Source of the DNA: DATGCT01 sp964495575
Lineage (GTDB): Bacteria; Patescibacteriota; Minisyncoccia; UBA6257; GWB1-50-10
Assembly: GCA_964495575.1 (NCBI GenBank)
Contig: CAZBVS010000009.1
Coordinates: 1-25,513 of the forward strand
Length of the DNA: 25,513 bases
Reading direction: 5' to 3'
Shown: piece by piece, positions 1 to 7,717 of the stretch
How the letters are laid out: each line of letters opens with the position of its first letter
Position numbering within the stretch: position 1 is the first letter of the stretch
The notes under the pieces: generated by a model
What the model was told of the DNA's origin: nothing
The model's database searches: none
The model's input: only the letters and a program-made list of their open reading frames with translations
Position numbers and translations under genes: made by a program

Positions 1-1038
1 GTCACCGTTGCCACAAATATGGCCGGTCGAGGAGTTGATATTGTACTAGGTGGTGCCCCTCTTGATAAAAAGAAAGCAGAAGAAGTAAAAAACCTTGGAG
101 GTCTCCATGTTATCGGCACCGAAAGACATGAAGCAAGAAGAATTGATAACCAGCTTCGTGGTAGGTCAGGCAGACAAGGTGACCCCGGCTCTAGTCAGTT
201 TTTCTTATCCTTAGAAGATGATCTTTTGAGAGTATTTGGGGCAGAAAGAATAAGCAAAGTAATGCAGACCATGAATGTCCCCGAGGATACTCCAATTGAG
301 TCCGGTTTAATATCAAAAGCTGTTAACCAAGCTCAGAAAAAAGTAGAGGGGATGAACTTTGATTCTCGTAAACATCTTCTTGATTTTGATGATGTCCTTA
401 ATCGCCAGCGTGATGCTATATACTCTCGGAGAATAAAGTTCCTTAAAGCCGGCGAGAATAATGATATTTTGCCAATGGTAAAAGACATTTTAAACAACCA
501 TGTTCAATCTTCTGTCGAGTTATTAAAAAACCAAATTGAGATGCTTCGTGGTCAAGACAAAAGAGATGAAATAGAGGAGAAGAGAGAGGAAATAGAGAAG
601 TTAGAAGATAAACTAGATGATGTCCCGGAAAAGATTGATTCCAAAAGATCAAAGATAGTAGCCCGACATATTACCAGAATATTAGATTCACTTTGGGTAA
701 ATCATTTAGAAAACCTTAAGTCTCTAAGAACCTCAGTAGGAATAAGAGCGTATGCTCAGCATGAACCTCTTGTAGAATATAGGAGAGAGGCTCATCAAAT
801 GTATCAAGATCTTAAAAGAAAATTTAATGCCTTTACTTTTAAAACTGTATTTTCTATCTTTGAAGCTGATTTATCTCACGTGAAAGATAAACTTAAACAA
901 GATAACAAACCTAAAAAAGCAAAACATTCTAACAAAAAGATTGAAAAAGGAAAAACACCTCAAGGTAAAAAAATAGGCCGCAACGATCCTTGTTGGTGTG
1001 GGTCAGGGAAGAAGTATAAATATTGTCACGGAAAATAA
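1..1038 (+). CDS. secA: SecA preprotein translocase ATPase, C-terminal part (5' end outside window)
   Basis: SecA is the cytoplasmic motor ATPase that pushes unfolded preproteins through SecYEG. The reading frame is open from base 1, before the first ATG at 19, and reads VTVATNMAGRG, the conserved helicase-like motif near the second nucleotide-binding fold, so this is the 3' part of a longer gene. It continues with GRSGRQGDPGSSQFF, then the helical scaffold (ILDSLWVNHLENLKSL), a charged coiled-coil stretch, and a Lys-rich linker. It ends in a SEC-C zinc-binding tail (NDPCWCGSGKKYKYCHGK) with the expected CxC and CH ligands. A zinc tail usually contacts SecB or phospholipids and ribosomes; no SecB is visible here. 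secD and secF lie downstream, after two other genes. Identity is secure; only the missing N-terminal part cannot be judged. Confidence 0.97.
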   Translation, partial: VTVATNMAGRGVDIVLGGAPLDKKKAEEVKNLGGLHVIGTERHEARRIDNQLRGRSGRQGDPGSSQFFLSLEDDLLRVFGAERISKVMQTMNVPEDTPIESGLISKAVNQAQKKVEGMNFDSRKHLLDFDDVLNRQRDAIYSRRIKFLKAGENNDILPMVKDILNNHVQSSVELLKNQIEMLRGQDKRDEIEEKREEIEKLEDKLDDVPEKIDSKRSKIVARHITRILDSLWVNHLENLKSLRTSVGIRAYAQHEPLVEYRREAHQMYQDLKRKFNAFTFKTVFSIFEADLSHVKDKLKQDNKPKKAKHSNKKIEKGKTPQGKKIGRNDPCWCGSGKKYKYCHGK

Positions 1039-1046
1039 AGTCTATT

Positions 1047-1631
1047 CTATACCAAAGGAATATTTATTCCTAATTGACCTATTAGATAAACATACAAAAG
1101 TATCATTCCAGCTCCCAAGAACCCCATAATAATTATCCAGTGTTTCCGGCGATGCTTTTTATGTTTCACTCGATGTTTATGCTTAGTTACATCTATTAGC
1201 TCGTCTCCAAAATAAATAGAGAAAAAGGTTCCTCCTGCCGAAAGAACTATTATCAACCAGTAAGGGAACGGATTTGATAATATATGATGAAAAAGCTTTA
1301 ATATTTCTGTTTGCTGGTAAATTGAGGGAGAGATAGTGAGAGCTAATACATTTATAGTCGCTGCCGTTAACCAAACTCCTAACTCAGAAAAAACCATCCT
1401 TACCTTCCCCACTAATCTTATAGGAAAATCAATCAAAAACCCCGCATCAGCTATTGGCGTACAGAACACAAAAAATGACCACGTTAGAAGAGTAACCAAG
1501 AATCCTTCTTGAACACCATACTTAATACTCATCAAAACAAAATAAGCAGTAACAATTAAAAGAATAAGTAAAAACCTAAAGAGGGTATTTCTTTTTGTCT
1601 CGTGCTTTAGGTATTTAGATATATAGGTCAT
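1047..1631 (-). CDS. Hypothetical multi-pass membrane protein with a His/Lys-rich loop
   Basis: I do not recognise this 194-aa protein. It has about four hydrophobic segments: roughly residues 18-35, 40-60 (with the polar run CTPIADAGF), 120-138 and 165-185. Between the last two lies a very basic loop, KHKHRVKHKKHRRKH, rich in His, Lys and Arg. This loop could bind metal, nucleic acid or acidic lipid head groups, but that is inference. By the positive-inside rule the basic loop should be cytoplasmic. The gene converges on secA with only 8 bases between the two stop codons, and diverges from the P-type ATPase gene across about 50 AT-rich bases. An extended -10 sits so close to the ATG that the leader would be about 3 bases. 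The length and hydrophobic pattern argue for a real gene. Confidence 0.75.
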   Translation of the reverse strand: MTYISKYLKHETKRNTLFRFLLILLIVTAYFVLMSIKYGVQEGFLVTLLTWSFFVFCTPIADAGFLIDFPIRLVGKVRMVFSELGVWLTAATINVLALTISPSIYQQTEILKLFHHILSNPFPYWLIIVLSAGGTFFSIYFGDELIDVTKHKHRVKHKKHRRKHWIIIMGFLGAGMILLYVYLIGQLGINIPLV

Positions 1632-1640
1632 ATATAATAT

Positions 1641-1649
1641 AATATATCA
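1641..1649 (-). promoter_or_regulatory. Extended -10 promoter for the minus-strand membrane protein gene
   Basis: Read on the minus strand this is TGATATATT, an extended -10 (TG, one base, TATATT). The predicted start of transcription falls about 3 bases before the ATG at 1631. No good -35 is visible. The region is AT-rich, so a chance match is possible. Confidence 0.4.
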
Positions 1650-1680
1650 TAACTTCACGATAATTTTTAAGTAAAAACAT

Positions 1681-4266
1681 ATGAAAAATAGTTGGCATAA
1701 TGCGTCAATAAAAGAGGTTCTTCAAAAAATAAAAGTTGACCCTCAAAAAGGTTTACCAAACAAAGAAGCCCGAGAACGTCAAAATAAATATGGTAAAAAT
1801 GTTTTAGAAGAAAAGGAACTTCCTTCTAGGTTTAGAATATTTTTAGAACAATTTAAAAGCCCTCTTATTTTTATATTAGCCATTGCTGGTATAGTTACCT
1901 TATTTATGGCTGAGTACACCGACGCTTTAGTAATATGGGCGGCGGTTATTTTAAACACCCTCATTGGATATTTTCAAGAAAATAAAGCCACTAGAGCTTT
2001 AAGCAAATTAAGAAAAATTTTAAAGGTAAAGGCTAAAGTAATAAGAAATGGCAACCAAAAGGAAATACCTCAAGAAGAGCTAGTCCCGGGTGATGTAATA
2101 ATCTTAGAATCAGGTGATAAAATACCCGCCGATGCTCGAATTATAGAATCTTGGGATTTGAAAACTAATGAAGCAATCCTTACCGGAGAATGGAAACCTT
2201 CTAAAAAAGGAACTAAAACCTTAGAAAAAGATACCTCTCTTGCTGACCGAAAAAATATGGTGTATATGGGGAGTATTGTAGCTAATGGTGGTGGGAAGGC
2301 CGTGGTAGTAAGCACCTCAGATAATACTGAGATTGGACGTGTTTCTACTATGGTTCAAGAAATAGAAGAAGAAAAAACCCCTTATCAAAAAAAGATTAAA
2401 AAATTTTCTTGGTCCCTTTCCGGGATCATTGGTTTAGTGACTGTTTTTATATTCCTTGAAGGTATTTTTACAGGCGGTGATTTCATTGAAATGTTTACTT
2501 TGGCTGTAGCCATAGCTGTAGCTGCCATACCTGAAGGATTACCGGTGGCAATAACCGCTATTTTAGCAGTAGGGATGCAGTTAATTTTAAAGAAAAAGGG
2601 GTTAGTAAGAAAACTTACCTCCGCTGAAACCTTAGGCAGTTCTTCTATTATCGCCACCGATAAAACCCTTACTTTGACTGAGGGTAAGATGGAAGCTCAA
2701 AAGCTATTTACTCTAGATAATGACAAGAAAGAACTTGGTTATAAAATAGCTTCTTTAGCGAACAACGCTTTTATAGAAAACCCAGAGGCTAATACTGAAA
2801 ACTGGACTATCAAAGGTAGTCCTACCGACAAAGCCCTTATAAAAGCAGGTATTGATTATGGAATCTCTTTTGAAGATATTGAAGAAGAGGAACCTCTTGC
2901 ATATAAGATGCCTTTCAACTCTTCAAGAAAATACTCTGCCGCTTTTCATAAAGATGGGGGAAAGACAAATGTTTATATCTCCGGTGCCCCAGAAGTTTTA
3001 ATTGATCTTTCTGATAATCTATCTAAAAAAGACGAACAAGAAGTATTAAAAAAACTAGAAGAATTTACCAGTAAAGGATTTCGTGTTGTCGCTCTAGGTT
3101 ATAAAGAATTCCCCAAAGATAAAAAAGATCTAAAAAACAGTGTTGAAAAAATCGATTTTATAGGATTAATAGTTATCTATGACCCAATAAGAAAAGGGGT
3201 AAAAAAAGCTATTAAACTATCTCAGGAAGCCGGGATTAAAATCATTATGGTTACCGGAGATCACGTAGAAACGGCTCGTTTTGTTGCAAATAAATTAGGG
3301 ATAAATAGAGAATCAAAAAAGGTTATAGAAGGAAGAGATCTTGAAAAAATGTCTGACGAAGAATTAGAAGAAGAATTAGAACACATCGCTGTTTTTGCTA
3401 GAGTAGAACCGAAACATAAAATGAGGATTATAAATGCTTGTCAAAAGAGAGGAGAGGTGATTGCTATGACTGGAGACGGAATTAATGACGCTCCTGCTCT
3501 ACAAAAATCAAATATTGGGATAGCCTTAGGTTCCGGTACCGATGTAGCAAAAGAAGTTTCCGATCTTGTTTTATTAGGAGATAAGTTCTCTATTATTCCT
3601 GCTGCTATAAGACAGGGAAGAATTATTGTTGATAATATTAGAAAGGTTATTACCTATCTTCTATCTAGCGCTTTCTCAGAACTTATTCTTATCGGTAGCG
3701 CCGTTATCATGGGATGGCCTCTTCCCGTTACCGCCCTTCAAATACTATGGGTTAATCTGATAGAAGATGCTCTACCGGGTATTTCTTTTACATTTGAAAA
3801 AGAAGAAAAAGGAGTAATGGAAAGAAAACCAGAACCTCAGGATACTCCTTTGTTAAATACAGAGATGAAAACAATAATTACCATTATCTCCTTGGTGAGC
3901 AACTTTGTTTTAATTGGTATATTTTTCTATCTCTTTAACTCTGCTAACTATACCATTGAACATATTCGGACTGTTATTTTTGTAGCTCTTGCTATAGACT
4001 CATTATTCTTTGTTTTTTCTTGTAAAAATTTAAACAGGAATATATGGCAGTACAATCCATTTTCTAATAAGTTTTTGAATATTTCAGTTTTAATAAGCTT
4101 ATTCCTAATGGTAGCCGCAGTTTATACTCCTTTATTGCAAAGCTTATTATCTACCGTTGCTCTTGGGTTTATAGACTGGTTAGTGCTAACCGGGTTTGGT
4201 TTTTTGAACCTTATGATAATCGAATCTTTAAAATGGTTTTTCATTGAAAAAACAGATTATTTATAA
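1681..4266 (+). CDS. P-type cation-transporting ATPase, P2-like, with altered signature motifs
   Basis: This 861-aa protein has the full P2 ATPase layout: N-terminal cation-ATPase domain (about 1-50), M1-M2 (55-100), actuator domain, M3-M4 with PEGLP at 284-288, phosphorylation and nucleotide-binding domains, the hinge TGDGINDAP near 597, M5-M6, and four C-terminal membrane segments. Such pumps move Ca2+ or another cation across the membrane using ATP. Three motifs are unusual. The phosphorylation motif is DKTLTLT at 327-333 instead of DKTGTLT. The actuator motif is TGEW at 168-171 instead of TGES. The ATP-binding KGAPE is SGAPE at 434-438. The catalytic Asp327 and Glu170 are kept. In M6 the sequence is WVNLIEDALP, with Glu where SERCA has Thr799. 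Family assignment is firm; the ion and whether the pump works normally are open. It lies alone between a divergent gene and secD. Confidence 0.93.
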   Translation: MKNSWHNASIKEVLQKIKVDPQKGLPNKEARERQNKYGKNVLEEKELPSRFRIFLEQFKSPLIFILAIAGIVTLFMAEYTDALVIWAAVILNTLIGYFQENKATRALSKLRKILKVKAKVIRNGNQKEIPQEELVPGDVIILESGDKIPADARIIESWDLKTNEAILTGEWKPSKKGTKTLEKDTSLADRKNMVYMGSIVANGGGKAVVVSTSDNTEIGRVSTMVQEIEEEKTPYQKKIKKFSWSLSGIIGLVTVFIFLEGIFTGGDFIEMFTLAVAIAVAAIPEGLPVAITAILAVGMQLILKKKGLVRKLTSAETLGSSSIIATDKTLTLTEGKMEAQKLFTLDNDKKELGYKIASLANNAFIENPEANTENWTIKGSPTDKALIKAGIDYGISFEDIEEEEPLAYKMPFNSSRKYSAAFHKDGGKTNVYISGAPEVLIDLSDNLSKKDEQEVLKKLEEFTSKGFRVVALGYKEFPKDKKDLKNSVEKIDFIGLIVIYDPIRKGVKKAIKLSQEAGIKIIMVTGDHVETARFVANKLGINRESKKVIEGRDLEKMSDEELEEELEHIAVFARVEPKHKMRIINACQKRGEVIAMTGDGINDAPALQKSNIGIALGSGTDVAKEVSDLVLLGDKFSIIPAAIRQGRIIVDNIRKVITYLLSSAFSELILIGSAVIMGWPLPVTALQILWVNLIEDALPGISFTFEKEEKGVMERKPEPQDTPLLNTEMKTIITIISLVSNFVLIGIFFYLFNSANYTIEHIRTVIFVALAIDSLFFVFSCKNLNRNIWQYNPFSNKFLNISVLISLFLMVAAVYTPLLQSLLSTVALGFIDWLVLTGFGFLNLMIIESLKWFFIEKTDYL

Positions 4267-4332
4267 AATGATTTGAAAATCTTTTTTCAAAGTTGTACAC
4301 TACCAAATAGTTAAAAACTCAGTTTTTTATCA

Positions 4333-5637
4333 ATGAACTCTGAAAAAAAGAAAAACTCAATAGCAATTTTATTCTTCATTGTTTTAATCTCAATTTTTGC
4401 AGGCGTTTTTGTCTATCAACCTGCCTGGAAAAAGGTTAGTAGCTTCCGATCTTGGAAGTTAGGCCTTGATTTGGCGGGTGGAAGTTATCTTGTTTATGAC
4501 ATTGACCTCTCGGACGTTAATCCGTCTGATCATAATACCGTAGTAAAAGGGTTAAGGGATGTAATAGAGAAGCGTGTTAATCTTTTTGGAGTTAGTGAGC
4601 CGAGAGTCTATACCCAGGAGATAAATGAGGATAATCGTTTAGTGGTAGAGCTTGCAGGGGTAAAGGATGTAAATAAAGCTATAAAAGAGATTGGCTCAAC
4701 CCCGGTTCTTGATTTTAGGGAAGTTGCTAGTCAGCCTGGTACTGTTGAGGCGGAGACTGCTACCTCTTCTGAAGGTACGGTTTCCGTAGACGCTGGAACC
4801 TCTACTATTTCATATACCAAAACAGACTTAACAGGTAGGTACGTCAAAAGTGCTCAGCTTGATTTTAGTCAGTACACTAACGAACCTTTAGTGTATATTG
4901 AGTTTACAAAAGAAGGCTCCAAGCTTTTTGAAGAAATTACGGCTCGTAACGTTGGTAAGCCCGTGGCTATATTTTTAGATAACAATCTTTTAACTCAGCC
5001 AACAGTTCAACAGAAAATAATTGGAGGAAAAGCACAGATAACAGGGAATTTTAATAGAGAAGAAGCTCAAAAATTAGTAGAAAGATTTAATGCCGGTGCC
5101 TTACCAGCTCCTATTAAGTTGATAAACCAGCAGACTGTTAGCCCTACCTTAGGTAAGAACTCATTAAACAAATCTATCACCGCCGGAATTTTAGGATTCT
5201 TGGCCGTAATCTTATACATGACCGCTTACTATAGAAAGCTAGGTCTTTTTGCTTCTGCTTCTTTATTGATGTATGTCAGTTTAGTCTTGGGAATTTTCAA
5301 AGCCATTCCTGTTACTATGACTCTTTCCGGGGTGGCTGGTTTTATTCTTTCGATAGGTATTGCTGTAGATGCAAATATTTTGGTTTTTGAAAGAATGAAA
5401 GAAGAGTTAGACCGAGGTCTTGTATTCTCTCATGCAGTAGAAGAAGGTTTCAAAAGAGCTTGGAGTTCTATCCGTGATTCAAATATTACTACTATCATCA
5501 GTTGTGTAATCTTGTTCTATTTCACCAGTGGTTTTGTGCAGGGTTTTGCTTTAACTCTTTTGATCGGGGTTTTGGTAAGTATGTTTAGCGCTATTACAAT
5601 AACCAGAACAATTTTAAGAATTGCTGCTAAAGAATAA
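4333..5637 (+). CDS. secD: Protein translocase subunit SecD
   Basis: SecD works with SecF in the membrane to help pull preproteins out of SecYEG, driven by the proton or sodium gradient. The 434-aa protein has an N-terminal membrane helix (about 10-28), the GLDLAGG motif (about 43-49), an extracytoplasmic domain, and a C-terminal block of membrane helices. That block holds SIGIAVDANILVFERMKEE, the RND-like motif with the conserved Asp in transmembrane segment 4. It is shorter than the E. coli protein (about 615 aa), mainly in the large outer domain; short SecDs are common outside proteobacteria. secF starts 5 bases after the stop, so the two are almost certainly co-transcribed. No Shine-Dalgarno is seen before the ATG. 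A stretch near residues 140-160 is rich in Thr, Ser and Glu and looks like a flexible insert. Confidence 0.96.
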   Translation: MNSEKKKNSIAILFFIVLISIFAGVFVYQPAWKKVSSFRSWKLGLDLAGGSYLVYDIDLSDVNPSDHNTVVKGLRDVIEKRVNLFGVSEPRVYTQEINEDNRLVVELAGVKDVNKAIKEIGSTPVLDFREVASQPGTVEAETATSSEGTVSVDAGTSTISYTKTDLTGRYVKSAQLDFSQYTNEPLVYIEFTKEGSKLFEEITARNVGKPVAIFLDNNLLTQPTVQQKIIGGKAQITGNFNREEAQKLVERFNAGALPAPIKLINQQTVSPTLGKNSLNKSITAGILGFLAVILYMTAYYRKLGLFASASLLMYVSLVLGIFKAIPVTMTLSGVAGFILSIGIAVDANILVFERMKEELDRGLVFSHAVEEGFKRAWSSIRDSNITTIISCVILFYFTSGFVQGFALTLLIGVLVSMFSAITITRTILRIAAKE

Positions 5638-5642
5638 AATTT

Positions 5643-6530
5643 ATGGATATCATAAACAAAAGTAAAATATTTATCTCCATTGCTGTAGTGCTTGTTATCA
5701 CAAGCTGGATTTTAGTTGGTGTTTTTGGCCTGAAGCCTGGTATTGATCTAGCGGGAGGAACAGAGTGGAGAGTTGAGTTTTCGAATCAAGAGCTAACCAC
5801 TAAAGAAGTTCAGTCAACTCTTATTTCCGAGTATGATGTGGAGGCTTCTGTTAAATCTGTTAGCACCGGAGATATGATTATTCGTCTTCCTGATATGAAC
5901 GAAAAAGAGCATCAGAGCTATAAAAAGTTCTTGGAAGATAAATTTGGGGAAATAGAAGAAAAGAGCTTTTCTAGTGTTGGGCCGGTAATCGGTCGCGAAC
6001 TTCGTAAAAAGGCTATCTGGGCTATTATAGGGGTCCTTATAGGCATTACTTTGTTTGTTGCCTGGGCCTTTAGAAAGGTCTCTCGTCCGATAAAATCTTG
6101 GAAGTACGGAGTTACTGCTTTGTTAGCTTTAGTTCATGATGTCAGTATTCCTGTGGGTATGTTTGCTGTTCTAGGCGCTATTCAAGGAATAGAGGTAGAA
6201 ACTACTTTCATTGTAGCTTTGTTGGTGGTTCTTGGTTTTTCTGTTAACGACACCATTGTTGTTATGGACAGAATCAGAGAAAACCTATTAGTGAACAAAG
6301 GTAAAAAAATTGATCTGAAAGAGATAATTAATGACAGTATTAACGAGACCATAGTTCGGTCCATTAATACATCCCTAACTCTTGTTATAGTGCTTGTCTC
6401 TCTTCTTATTTTCGGCCCTGAATCACTCTTTTACTTCATTCTTACCATCCTTGTAGGTACTCTTTTTGGTACTTATTCCTCAATTTTTGTAGCCAGCCCA
6501 TTATTGTATATCTGGGGAAAAGGACGTTAA
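5643..6530 (+). CDS. secF: Protein translocase subunit SecF
   Basis: SecF is the partner of SecD in the accessory part of the Sec translocon. The 295-aa protein has an N-terminal membrane helix (about 8-30), the GIDLAGGTEWRVEF motif just after it, a short outer domain, and five further membrane helices with VHDVSIPVG and GFSVNDTIVVMDRIREN, both typical of SecF. Its length is close to the usual 300 aa. It follows secD by 5 bases. The next 10 bases after its stop lead straight into a new promoter, so the secDF unit seems to end here, although I see no clear terminator. Confidence 0.96.
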   Translation: MDIINKSKIFISIAVVLVITSWILVGVFGLKPGIDLAGGTEWRVEFSNQELTTKEVQSTLISEYDVEASVKSVSTGDMIIRLPDMNEKEHQSYKKFLEDKFGEIEEKSFSSVGPVIGRELRKKAIWAIIGVLIGITLFVAWAFRKVSRPIKSWKYGVTALLALVHDVSIPVGMFAVLGAIQGIEVETTFIVALLVVLGFSVNDTIVVMDRIRENLLVNKGKKIDLKEIINDSINETIVRSINTSLTLVIVLVSLLIFGPESLFYFILTILVGTLFGTYSSIFVASPLLYIWGKGR

Positions 6531-6540
6531 TATCAGGGGG

Positions 6541-6569
6541 TTGACATATATTTTTATATAGACTACTAT
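6541..6569 (+). promoter_or_regulatory. Sigma-70-type promoter before the sigma4/HARE regulator gene
   Basis: The -35 is a perfect TTGACA (6541-6546) and the -10 is TACTAT (6564-6569), with a 17-base spacer. Transcription would start near 6576, giving a leader of about 59 bases, much longer than for most genes here. Confidence 0.7.
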
Positions 6570-6580
6570 ATTAATAACAA

Positions 6581-6597
6581 TCGATGGGAGTCGATGG
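6581..6597 (+). repeat. 7-base direct repeat in the leader, possible operator
   Basis: TCGATGG occurs at 6581-6587 and again at 6591-6597, 10 bases apart, which is about one turn of the helix. It lies just after the predicted start of transcription, where a bound protein could block the polymerase. The only nearby DNA-binding protein is the one encoded downstream, so autoregulation is a guess. Confidence 0.4.
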
Positions 6598-6634
6598 CTC
6601 AATTTTATATACATAACATAAATTAAAATAAAAG

Positions 6635-7645
6635 ATGAAAAATTTAGACAACACCTTACAAGAAGTACTCTCAAAATTTAAACCAAAGCAAAAAAAAGTT
6701 ATCCAAGAACGCTTTGGTCTTAACGGCGATCAAAGAACTCTCCAATCTATTGGAGATGATATTGGTGTTACCCGAGAACGTATTCGTCAGATTGAATCAA
6801 GCTGTATTAAAAAAATAAGAGACGACGTAAAGGAAAGATTTAGCGATCTCATTAAAGAGGCCGTCAATTCATTAGAAGAGTGTGGAGGAGTTTGTAAAGA
6901 TGACCAGTTCATTCAGAAAATAAAAGAAAATAATGATCTAGGCAGCTCAGATCATATTGATAATAAAATTAGATTTATTTTTCTTATTGCTAAAAAACCT
7001 CTTTTCCAAAAAGAAACCAAAGAGGTTTATAGTTTTTGGTATAAAAATAAAAAAGCTAAAGATAAACTTTTCAGCTACTTAAAAAAAGTAGTTAAGTTTT
7101 TCAAAAAGGAGGATAAGGATGAAATTTTGAACAACAAGATTTATAAGGAAAAGTTCAATGAACCCTATTTCCAAAACTACGTTTCTATCTCTAAAAAGTT
7201 TGATAAGAATGTATTTGGGGATTTTGGATTAAAGGAATGGCCTGAAATTGAACCAAAGGTAATTCGTGATAAAGCTTATCTTGTCCTAAAGAAAAAACAA
7301 CAGCCCCTTCATTTTTCTGATATAGCTAACGAGATAGGGGAGATGGGGATTGCTAAGAACCCAGCTCATGTTCAGACCGTACACAATGAGTTGATAAAAG
7401 ATAATCGTTTTGTGCTAGTGGGTAGAGGAATATATGGTTTGAAGGAACACGGATATGAAGGAGGCACCGTGAAAGAAGTTATTGAAAAAATACTTGATAA
7501 TCAAGGACCTCTTCATTCCGAAGAAGTGGTAAAGCTTGTTAATCAGAAAAAGATATTGAAAGAAAACACAATTTTGCTTAATCTTCAAAATAAAGACAAC
7601 TTTAAGCGGTTAGATGATGGCCGTTACCATATAAAAGAAGCTTAA
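6635..7645 (+). CDS. Sigma region 4-like helix-turn-helix plus HARE-HTH regulator
   Basis: The 336-aa protein starts with a sigma-70 region 4 module. The helix-turn-helix TLQSIGDDIGVTRERIRQIE lies at about 35-54 and is the part of a sigma factor that reads the -35 box. There is no region 2, so it cannot act as a normal sigma factor. The middle (about 75-200) is Lys-rich and helical without a domain I know. The next part (about 205-275, with PLHFSDIANEIGEM and GRGIYGLKEHGY) looks like a HARE-HTH domain, the winged helix of the RNA polymerase delta subunit and of ASXL proteins. A second, degenerate copy may follow at about 276-336, as the phrase PLHSEEVVKLV mirrors PLHFSDIANEI. It is probably a transcription factor or polymerase accessory protein. 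A strong promoter drives it. The domain calls are good; its role is inferred. Confidence 0.85.
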   Translation: MKNLDNTLQEVLSKFKPKQKKVIQERFGLNGDQRTLQSIGDDIGVTRERIRQIESSCIKKIRDDVKERFSDLIKEAVNSLEECGGVCKDDQFIQKIKENNDLGSSDHIDNKIRFIFLIAKKPLFQKETKEVYSFWYKNKKAKDKLFSYLKKVVKFFKKEDKDEILNNKIYKEKFNEPYFQNYVSISKKFDKNVFGDFGLKEWPEIEPKVIRDKAYLVLKKKQQPLHFSDIANEIGEMGIAKNPAHVQTVHNELIKDNRFVLVGRGIYGLKEHGYEGGTVKEVIEKILDNQGPLHSEEVVKLVNQKKILKENTILLNLQNKDNFKRLDDGRYHIKEA

Positions 7646-7668
7646 GAGTGTATCCATATTAAGTTATG

Positions 7669-7677
7669 TGGTAAAAT
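7669..7677 (+). promoter_or_regulatory. Candidate extended -10 before the DNA-translocase pair
   Basis: TGGTAAAAT fits the TGnTAAAAT pattern that recurs before other genes in this window (12262, 15041, 18965). Transcription would start near 7684, about 34 bases before the ATG at 7718. No good -35 is visible. Confidence 0.35.
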
Positions 7678-7717
7678 TAAATAAACCGGTTGAAGTTTCA
7701 GTAATTATTTAAGAAAA

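Noticed and set aside
1056..1071. AGGAATATTTATTCCT hairpin at the end of the minus-strand membrane gene as a terminator
   Set aside because: The stem is short with a tiny loop and no T run, and lies in coding sequence.
4273..4328. Two short A/T hairpins between the ATPase gene and secD as terminators or a regulatory leader
   Set aside because: Stems are almost only A-T pairs (TTGAAAA/TTTTCAA and AAAAAC/GTTTTT), too weak to call in an AT-rich spacer.
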